Below, one piece after another: positions 1 through 5,153 of a DNA stretch of 11,968 nt. Below the pieces are notes generated by a model that did no database searches, had not been told where the DNA came from, and was given only the letters and a program-made list of their open reading frames with translations. Origin of the DNA: Methanocella sp. Lineage in GTDB: Archaea > Halobacteriota > Methanocellia > Methanocellales > Methanocellaceae. Where the stretch lies: NCBI RefSeq assembly GCF_035506375.1, contig NZ_DATJPM010000035.1:1-11968 (forward strand), read 5' to 3'. Position 1 is the first letter of the stretch, and each line of letters begins with the position of its first letter. The position numbers and the translations under genes were made by a program.

Positions 1-29
1 AAAATCACTAAGGCCCATGCCTGGCGCTT

Positions 30-166
30 AAAACACTAAACAACCTCCCGAATGGCACTAAAGCGCTAAATGATTGAAACACGAGAACGGCATGAAATTA
101 ATGCTTTTTCTAGTGTTTCTATTAATTTAGCGAGGTCCGTGCATTTGGGAGGTTGTTTGGTGTTTT
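30..166. repeat. Large imperfect palindrome, about 137 bp
   Basis: The outer arm AAAACACTAAACAACCTCCC (30-49) is complementary to 147-166 at 19 of 20 positions. Symmetric inner pairs continue on the same axis near position 98: CGCTAAAT (64-71) with ATTTAGCG (125-132), GAAACAC (76-82) with GTGTTTC (113-119), and GCAT (90-93) with ATGC (101-104). This is the shape of a foldback or MITE-like element, or of a transcribed long hairpin. No transposase gene and no target-site duplication were seen, so mobility is not shown. Confidence 0.7.
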
Positions 167-187
167 GACGTGAAAGCATCTACTTTA

Positions 188-268
188 GTGTGGTTCGTGC
201 CCTTACGTGGGACTAAAAAGTCTTTCGTGTTTTCGTGTTGAAAAACCGGACAAATCAGCGAACCACAC
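188..268. repeat. Inverted repeat, 10-bp arms
   Basis: GTGTGGTTCG (188-197) is exactly complementary to CGAACCACAC (259-268). The interior contains TTCGTG twice, 8 bp apart (224 and 232). It lies next to the larger palindrome and shares its GTG/CAC-rich wording, so both may belong to one degenerate intergenic repeat family. Confidence 0.55.
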
Positions 269-417
269 GAACAAAGGACGAACGATTACATAACAAACAC
301 GGAACTACTGGCCTTTGTGGTGAAAATAGTGCCTCCGTACACTCTGAGACTTAAAAGGGCATATTCGACACAGCATTTATTAACAATATATCCTCAATCG
401 ATATTCCTGTATTTTTA

Positions 418-801
418 TTAACCCTTTACAGTAGGTAAGGGGTTTTTCTCTCCAGGGCGTGTTGGAATCGTCGGGGGCGGTAAACTCTTCCTTTGCGGTG
501 CCGGTGTCGGCAATGAGGAAGATTGTATGGTCACCGGATGGCATTCCGGGACTGTAGTGACCATCGGGGCCGCCGTGGGGTCTGTTGAGGTTACCCCGGC
601 CAAATCAAATGAAGTATCGTTTATCGATGCAGAGTCACTTTTTATGGCTGGTATAATGGAAGTATTATCAGTACTCTCATGAACATTGGTTTCTACACAT
701 GCATTATTGTCCGCCCTGGTAATCAACATTGACTGACAAATAATAATGGATAATATAATAATAAAAACTATACTTATGGTTACCACTATAGCATTCTTCA
801 T
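418..801 (-). CDS. Small signal-anchored, Ser/Thr/Pro-rich protein of unknown function
   Basis: A 127-residue protein with one strongly hydrophobic N-terminal segment (about residues 4-28, rich in I/V/L) after a short MKN start. A polar tail rich in Ser, Thr, Pro and Asn fills the rest and would lie outside the cell. The Cys at residue 22 is not in a canonical lipobox, because the residue before it is Ile, so a plain signal anchor or cleaved signal peptide is likelier than a lipoprotein. The ATG at 801 is preceded by GGGGGA about 4 nt away and by a TATA-like ATTTATAT (848-841) at a fitting distance. No family is recognised. Base composition is more AT-rich than in the housekeeping genes nearby. 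Low-complexity proline-rich composition makes homology calls weak. Confidence 0.6.
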   Translation of the reverse strand: MKNAIVVTISIVFIIILSIIICQSMLITRADNNACVETNVHESTDNTSIIPAIKSDSASINDTSFDLAGVTSTDPTAAPMVTTVPECHPVTIQSSSLPTPAPQRKSLPPPTIPTRPGEKNPLPTVKG

Positions 802-840
802 ATGTCCCCCATTTTTATTAATAATTACTCTATCGCCTGA

Positions 841-848
841 ATATAAAT
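841..848 (-). promoter_or_regulatory. TATA box for the 418-801 gene
   Basis: On the minus strand this reads ATTTATAT, about 40 nt before the ATG at 801. Archaeal initiation about 25 nt downstream would give a leader of roughly 15 nt carrying GGGGG. Called by motif and spacing only. Confidence 0.45.
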
Positions 849-1070
849 AACTTGAGCAAATTACGTCTTATTGAAAAGCGTTCCTACGACTAATTGAATT
901 AAACGGCAATTATATGCAACTAAACATATTAATTAACCAGTATTTCGAATGATGTACGGAACCCATAAAATATGTAAAATAATTCAACATTTAATTTCAT
1001 GACGAAAATATTCGGCCGTATTTATATTCTTTTGGCCAATAAAACGGCATAAACCGGCTTGAAGATACAT

Positions 1071-1087
1071 TCCGAAAAAGTATATAC
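1071..1087 (+). promoter_or_regulatory. BRE/TATA promoter of tatA
   Basis: TCCGAAAAAG followed by TATATAC puts an A-rich BRE-like stretch directly before a TATA box (about 1080-1086). Initiation 25-28 nt downstream falls at about 1108-1113, essentially at the ATG at 1113. With no ribosome binding site before that ATG, a leaderless mRNA is the simplest reading. Confidence 0.5.
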
Positions 1088-1112
1088 GTTTAAGCCCTAA
1101 CAATCTGTTGCC

Positions 1113-1415
1113 ATGGTCGGCTTCGACGAGATCATCTTCATCGCAATCATTGCCCTCTTATTATTCGGCCCGGATAAGCTTCCCGAGTACATCCGTGAGC
1201 TGGGCCGCTTTTACGCCGAGTTTAAAAAAGCCCAGAGGGACCTGGAAGAAGAGTTCAACAGGGCGGCGAACGCTCAACCGTCGGCCCCGAAGCCGCCTTC
1301 GACGACGGTGCTGGGCATCGCCCGCAGGATGAACATCCCGACGGAAGGCAAGACGGAAGACCAATTATTGAAAGAGATCGAGCTCGCCGTCTCTGTCGAA
1401 ACTGGAAAGGTATAA
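1113..1415 (+). CDS. tatA: Sec-independent (twin-arginine) translocase subunit TatA
   Basis: TatA family proteins form the membrane pore or patch that exports folded proteins with twin-arginine signals. This 100-residue protein has the family layout: a short N-terminal membrane helix (residues about 4-18), the hinge FGPDKLPE (18-25), then a charged amphipathic helix (about 26-52). After a Pro/Ser-rich linker (53-65) comes an extra segment, residues 66-92, containing GIARRMNIPTEGKTEDQLL. It resembles the SAP/Rho-N helix-turn-helix fold and is not part of ordinary TatA. The ATG at 1113 starts right at the hydrophobic helix and fits the leaderless promoter. The TatA versus TatB-like role cannot be settled. 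No tatC is in the window. The PqqD-like gene follows after 25 bp. Confidence 0.9.
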   Translation: MVGFDEIIFIAIIALLLFGPDKLPEYIRELGRFYAEFKKAQRDLEEEFNRAANAQPSAPKPPSTTVLGIARRMNIPTEGKTEDQLLKEIELAVSVETGKV

Positions 1416-1417
1416 AT
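1404..1417 (+). promoter_or_regulatory. Promoter of the PqqD-like gene, overlapping the tatA stop
   Basis: GGAAAGG followed by TATAAAT resembles BRE plus TATA. The TATA box (1411-1417) includes the TAA stop of tatA (1413-1415). A start site about 25-28 nt downstream would fall at the ATG at 1441, implying a leaderless transcript independent of tatA. Confidence 0.45.
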
Positions 1418-1440
1418 CGTATCAAGCCCTCTTTTTGTGT

Positions 1441-1818
1441 ATGCCCGCGTTCGTCACTTTGAAGGGTACGAAGGCAAAAATACCCTACAAAAAATTATTG
1501 AAGGCAAAGCCGAAGAGGAGCGAGGACGTCGAGTGGGAGGGCAACGGCTCTGATTCGCTCATGATTTACGCAAAATATAAAAAGAATCGCCTGACGCAGT
1601 TTCTCAACCGCTTTATAGACATACCCGATGAGCGAAGCTTCCGGTTCAACCCGCTGGGCGCTATCGTCTGGGAACTATGTGACGGCACGCACTCCGTGGA
1701 GGATATCAAGGGCATCATCATGAAACGCAGTAAAGGCGATGAGAAGGAGATCGAGAAGCGTCTCATCAAATTCCTTAACCGGCTTTCGGCTAACGATCTA
1801 ATTACCTTAGAAGTCTGA
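1441..1818 (+). CDS. PqqD-family protein
   Basis: The C-terminal part (residues about 63-125) follows the PqqD pattern: an N-terminal strand region, then NPLGAIVWELCDGTHSVEDI, a charged helix with KEIEKRLIKFLNRL, and a final short strand. PqqD proteins are small peptide chaperones that present a precursor peptide to a radical SAM enzyme; many archaeal relatives have unknown clients. This one has 125 residues, longer than the usual roughly 90, because of a Lys-rich N-terminal extension. ATG at 1441 was chosen; a TTG six bases earlier (1435) would add two residues but lacks support. No radical SAM enzyme or precursor peptide is near, so its partner is unknown. Only 2 bp separate its stop from the converging flpA stop. 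Confidence 0.75.
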   Translation: MPAFVTLKGTKAKIPYKKLLKAKPKRSEDVEWEGNGSDSLMIYAKYKKNRLTQFLNRFIDIPDERSFRFNPLGAIVWELCDGTHSVEDIKGIIMKRSKGDEKEIEKRLIKFLNRLSANDLITLEV

Positions 1819-1820
1819 GC

Positions 1821-2492
1821 TTATTTTCTATAGCGTGCGATGACGGCCATATGGCCGTGGTGAAGGGGCTCCAATGAAGCCTTTTCTAAGATCTCGAAAT
1901 CTTTTTCAAGGGTTCGAAGCTCATCCCGGAATATGTCGCCGACATTCTCTGTCGAGCTGACGCTCTTCGCCTTGATGGCCAAAATAAGGAAACCGCCGCC
2001 TTTCAGGTATTTTTCAGCGTTCACGTTAGCGATGGCGGCCTGTTTCGGCTGTGCCACGTCCTGGTATATGACATCCACTTTATCCATGAATGGCGGGTAT
2101 TTATCCGGCTGCCTGGCGTCGGCGATGACCGGCATGACGTTGAACCGGCCTTCGACGGCCTTTAACAGGTCTCTGGCCGGCCGTGGGGCGAACTCCACCG
2201 CGAAGACGACGCCATCGCTGACGATATCGGCCACGTGAGTGGCCGTCGTGCCGCTGGCGGCCCCGAGATAGAGGACGCTTGATCCCATATTAAGAGGAAT
2301 TTTCATGCCTTTTACGATCATCGATGCCAGCTTACTGGTGGACGGGCTCCACAGCCTGTAAACCTTTTCTTCGAAAATCAGCGAATCGGCATCGGGATGA
2401 TCTGTAAGCGTAGCGAGCATTTCCCGGCCATCCGTCTTTACATAGAATACGTTATCGATGCCCGCCGGCCGCAGACTGCTTATATCGCTCAA
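1821..2492 (-). CDS. flpA: Fibrillarin-like rRNA/tRNA 2'-O-methyltransferase
   Basis: Fibrillarin is the S-adenosylmethionine-dependent catalytic subunit of archaeal C/D-box RNPs, methylating ribose 2'-hydroxyls of rRNA and tRNA under guide RNA control. The 223 residues match the usual archaeal length of about 220-230. Visible motifs are LWSPSTSKLA (47-56), the SAM-binding VLYLGAASGTT (73-83), the acidic EFAPR (100-104), an Asp at 126 and the catalytic-region DVAQP (145-149). The start is TTG at 2492: it overlaps the nop5 TGA by four bases (TTGA) and has a good GGGGAGG site 9 nt upstream, so translation is probably coupled to nop5. The first ATG lies 24 residues downstream, inside the conserved domain. 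Confidence 0.95.
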   Translation of the reverse strand: MSDISSLRPAGIDNVFYVKTDGREMLATLTDHPDADSLIFEEKVYRLWSPSTSKLASMIVKGMKIPLNMGSSVLYLGAASGTTATHVADIVSDGVVFAVEFAPRPARDLLKAVEGRFNVMPVIADARQPDKYPPFMDKVDVIYQDVAQPKQAAIANVNAEKYLKGGGFLILAIKAKSVSSTENVGDIFRDELRTLEKDFEILEKASLEPLHHGHMAVIARYRK

Positions 2493-3235
2493 GGCTTCTT
2501 TCCTCCCCTAGACCGGCTTTTAATCATGGAGGCTTTTGCCTTCAGGTCGCCGAAATCCACTCTCTCGCCCGAATAATAGTCGACGCGCGCGGCGATGGCC
2601 GTCTTGCCCGCGAGCATGCGGGCGATTTTGCCCCGGGCCTTCTTCGGGGCGCCGCTGATGAGCGGATGCTTGTATATCAGGCCATGCTTGGGCGATGGCG
2701 TGCCTAGCCGGAGATGCTTGAAGAGCGCTTCACCGGCTCCCATGACCTGTATGCTGCCGGCCGGCATTCGGGCGAGCTTTTCCAGGCTCCCCGCCTGTGA
2801 TATGAGTCTGGCTCCCAGCGTGGGGCCCATCACCGTGGACAGGTTCGGGGCGAGTTCCAGCATGGTCTTATCAATATAATCCTCAAGGGCTCTCTTCTGC
2901 CAGAACAGCGTTCTTGCCGTCTGTGCTACTCCCTGGATAGCGTTGAGATCATCGTCATTTATTGCCGCGACCATCTCTGGCAGTCTTCTTTCGCTCGACT
3001 CTTCTAATATATGCTCGATAAGCTCGACGGGACGCAAACGTTTTTCGGGATTGTGGATCCCGTACCATTCGGCGAGGCGCTCGGAAATAATATTGAAAGC
3101 TTCGTTGAGGTCATCCAGCGACCGGGCGGCCTGCACCAGGTCCATATCTTTACTTGCCAGGCTTTCGGCAATCTTTTCGCGGGCAAGCCGCATGGCTTCG
3201 CCATGAAGCTGCCGCAGATCATCTACCCGGGCCAA
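2489..3235 (-). CDS. nop5: Nop5 (Nop56/58-like) C/D-box RNP scaffold, short form
   Basis: Nop5 bridges fibrillarin and L7Ae on C/D guide RNAs. The 248 residues contain EWYGIHNPE (56-64), a helical coiled-coil region (about 65-130) and the Nop domain with GPTLGARLI (137-145) and the signature GLIYKHPLISGAPKKARGKI (185-204), ending in a basic tail. Many archaeal Nop5 proteins have about 370-420 residues; here most of the N-terminal alpha/beta domain that docks fibrillarin is absent. An in-frame TGA lies 9 bases upstream of the start, so a long form is not possible in this frame. The start is TTG at 3235 with GGAG (3249-3246) 10 nt before it. It forms an operon with flpA (4-base overlap). Confidence 0.92.
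   Translation of the reverse strand: MARVDDLRQLHGEAMRLAREKIAESLASKDMDLVQAARSLDDLNEAFNIISERLAEWYGIHNPEKRLRPVELIEHILEESSERRLPEMVAAINDDDLNAIQGVAQTARTLFWQKRALEDYIDKTMLELAPNLSTVMGPTLGARLISQAGSLEKLARMPAGSIQVMGAGEALFKHLRLGTPSPKHGLIYKHPLISGAPKKARGKIARMLAGKTAIAARVDYYSGERVDFGDLKAKASMIKSRSRGGKKP
2502..2508 (-). promoter_or_regulatory. Ribosome binding site for flpA
   Basis: The mRNA reads GGGGAGG here, 9 nt before the TTG at 2492. It lies inside the 3' end of nop5 and decides the non-ATG start of flpA. Confidence 0.7.
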
Positions 3236-3291
3236 ACGAAATCAGCTCCATTACTATGGGCTTTTACTTTCTTTACCATGAAATCGGGCAA
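3223..3291 (-). CDS. Possible 22-codon leader ORF before nop5
   Basis: GGAGGAG (3300-3294) lies directly before a TTG at 3291, and an in-frame ATG follows at 3279. The frame reads through AKAHSNGADFV-like residues to a TAG at 3225-3223, 13 bases past the first base of the nop5 TTG (3235) in another frame. It has the stronger ribosome site of the two, so ribosomes leaving it could reinitiate on nop5. It has no recognisable homology and may simply be leader sequence. Confidence 0.25.
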   Translation of the reverse strand: MPDFMVKKVKAHSNGADFVWPG

Positions 3292-3365
3292 GGCTCCTCC
3301 GGTGATTTAGACACTGCCGTTATCATACATATTATTTGCTTAAGCGCGCATATATCAGACAGACT
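3292..3365. promoter_or_regulatory. Bidirectional promoter region, nop5-flpA and methyltransferase
   Basis: This AT-rich stretch separates divergent transcription units. On the minus strand AAATAATAT (3337-3329) is the best TATA candidate for nop5-flpA. On the plus strand the CATACATATTATTT stretch (3326-3337 or so) and the nearer CATATATC are candidates for the methyltransferase. Exact boxes are uncertain. Confidence 0.35.
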
Positions 3366-5153
3366 ATGGATTTATTATCCGTGATATTTGACGATGCGCT
3401 ATCGGGAAGGATTACGCCGGGTGCGGCTTGTGCCAGGTTCGACGAAGCCGTAGTACGGCATTATGGTGACTTATCGCGGGATGCGGGAGTCATCTATACG
3501 CCTAAAGCGGTCGCCCGGTACATATGCAGGAAGGCGATCGGGTCGTACCTTGCGCGAGGGAACTCATTAGATCATATCCGCGTCTTCGATAGTTCCTGCG
3601 GGACCGGAATTTTCCTTGAAGCGGCCATGGAGGAGCTTTATCGGTTGAGGGTCGAGGCGTTCGTCGATGCCGGGAAAAGCATGCCGCCCGAATATGTGCT
3701 TAAAAAGGCGATCGTGGAGCATAACCTGTATGGCATGGACGTCGACCGGTATTCCATCGATGCCGCCTCGCTGCGCCTGCGCCTGCTGCTCTCCGTCATA
3801 AATGGTATAGGGCCAGCCAGGCTCAACCTCGCCTGCGATAACGCGTTATTTGCTCCCCGCATCGGTGAATTCGACGTCATTGTCGGCAACCCGCCCTATA
3901 TACGCGTGAAAAGCATGAGCGCAGAACAAAAAAAGAGCATACCGGCAGAGGTAAAGGCCAGCGGCCTCTTTCATTTCCAGAAGGGCAATCTTAACCTGTA
4001 TAAATTATTCATCGAGAGGAACCTCGGTTTCTTAAAAGACGGGGGCAGCATGGGGCTCATTATCCCATCGTCCTTCCTGAACGAGTCGAGCTCGGAAATG
4101 CTGAGAAAACACCTGTTCGATACGTGCAGCCTCGAAGAGGTCGTCGAGATCCCGGAGCGCTCGCGTATTTTTCCACGGGTGAATCAGGCGACGGCCATCG
4201 TCGTGCTCAATAAGTCCCGGGCAAATAACGGCCATCTCCGGCTGAGGATGGGCGTGGACAGCGAAAGCCTCGACAATGGCGATGGCTCGATATCGGTCGG
4301 CTATGCAGAGCTGGCCGGCGTCTCCGACGGCCGGATGGAGGTGCCGCTTCTAAGCGACCCATCGCTCGAGTGGGATATGATAGGGCGGCTAAAAGATATT
4401 CCGCCTTTAAAAGGCTGTAATGACGTAACCCCTGTAGGCGAAATATCCGTCGGGAACGTGGACGAGACTTTTGATAAGGAATATATTTCGGAAGCGCCGA
4501 CGGGCGATATTTTTGTTAAGGGCATACACCTACGGGAATATTTCGTCGACCTTTCCCCTGAGGGCCCTCAGCCAAGGTGGGTGAAGAAGCGGGAGTTCTT
4601 ACGAAAGCGGCCCCTGGCGGCAAATACGATAGAGCACTGGCGCATCATCGGCCGCAACACCCAGAATAAGGCCTGTGCCCGCAGGCTCAAGTTCGCGATG
4701 CTGCCGCCAGGCTACCTGTGTAGTAACTCCATAAAGCAGATCATAGTGACCGATAAGGGCATCGATCCCTTCTATTTAATGGCGCTCCTCAACTCGTCGA
4801 CCTTGAACTGGTACTTCGAGCTCTTCTGCTCCCAGAATAACATCCGCAATTACCGCATCGAGGCACTGCCCATCGTCCGGGCGTCACCCGAAGTCCAGGC
4901 GGCTTTTTCACGGGTCGCCCGATTAATTATAAATTCAAGGGGCGAGACAAGGGAATTTCTGGATAAAAAATTAATGGACTCCATGGCCTACGAGCTTTAT
5001 CTTAAAGATACGAAGGCCGGCCTTATCGGGGCAGTCACTGCCATGCACGATCCGGAAAAGCTGATATCGGATTCCAACATCCGTCGAATGGTCTATGCGA
5101 TGCGGGACGAAAAAGAATTTCAGGTCATCCAGAGGGCTGCTTACCGTCTATAG
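3366..5153 (+). CDS. N6-adenine DNA methyltransferase, TaqI/Eco57I type, without nuclease domain
   Basis: Predicted to transfer a methyl group from SAM to adenine N6 in a specific DNA sequence. Of 595 residues, GVIYTPKAVARYI (41-53) is a motif X-like region, FDSSCGTGIFL (74-84) is SAM motif I, YGMDVDRYSI (122-131) is motif II, and NPPY (175-178) is the catalytic motif IV of gamma-type adenine methylases. The C-terminal half (about 375-505) resembles the TaqI-like target-recognition domain, with the LLNSSTLNWYF and NIRNYRIEALPI stretches. Only about 40 residues precede motif X, so the N-terminal nuclease of type IIG enzymes is missing. ATG at 3366 is preferred over a TTG at 3336. No endonuclease gene adjoins; the gene converges on a TIR-STAND gene, with 6-bp overlap at CTATAG. 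It is either an orphan methylase or a self-marking partner of the neighbouring system. Confidence 0.88.
   Translation: MDLLSVIFDDALSGRITPGAACARFDEAVVRHYGDLSRDAGVIYTPKAVARYICRKAIGSYLARGNSLDHIRVFDSSCGTGIFLEAAMEELYRLRVEAFVDAGKSMPPEYVLKKAIVEHNLYGMDVDRYSIDAASLRLRLLLSVINGIGPARLNLACDNALFAPRIGEFDVIVGNPPYIRVKSMSAEQKKSIPAEVKASGLFHFQKGNLNLYKLFIERNLGFLKDGGSMGLIIPSSFLNESSSEMLRKHLFDTCSLEEVVEIPERSRIFPRVNQATAIVVLNKSRANNGHLRLRMGVDSESLDNGDGSISVGYAELAGVSDGRMEVPLLSDPSLEWDMIGRLKDIPPLKGCNDVTPVGEISVGNVDETFDKEYISEAPTGDIFVKGIHLREYFVDLSPEGPQPRWVKKREFLRKRPLAANTIEHWRIIGRNTQNKACARRLKFAMLPPGYLCSNSIKQIIVTDKGIDPFYLMALLNSSTLNWYFELFCSQNNIRNYRIEALPIVRASPEVQAAFSRVARLIINSRGETREFLDKKLMDSMAYELYLKDTKAGLIGAVTAMHDPEKLISDSNIRRMVYAMRDEKEFQVIQRAAYRL

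Larger units (their letters stand above)
1..417. other. Gene-free, repeat-rich intergenic region
   Basis: No convincing gene is visible in these 417 bases. The stretch is dominated by inverted repeats (30-166 and 188-268, listed separately) and recurring short words: ACTAAA/GCTAAA with their complements TTTAGT/TTTAGC, and TTCGTG at 194, 224 and 232 with CACGAA at 266. The region lies downstream of the minus-strand gene at 418-801. After that gene's TAA stop there is no clear oligo-T terminator. Confidence 0.6.
802..1112. promoter_or_regulatory. Divergent intergenic region between 418-801 gene and tatA
   Basis: About 310 AT-rich bases separate two divergent genes and hold both promoters. A dyad lies before the tatA promoter: GCCGTATTTAT (1015-1025) pairs with ATAAAACGGC (1039-1048) with one bulged base. 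It could be an operator or a hairpin. No gene is apparent. Confidence 0.45.

Noticed and set aside
1108..1332. Alternative frame overlapping tatA
   Set aside because: The overlapping frame at 1113 encodes clear TatA motifs; this one gives a Ser/Arg-rich sequence typical of a shadow.
3336..3365. Methyltransferase start at TTG 3336
   Set aside because: It adds ten residues with no family match and sits within the promoter-like AT-rich stretch; the ATG at 3366 fits better, though neither has a clear ribosome site.
3366..5153. Type IIG restriction-modification fusion
   Set aside because: There are too few residues before motif X for a PD-(D/E)XK nuclease, and none is seen in the C-terminal recognition part.
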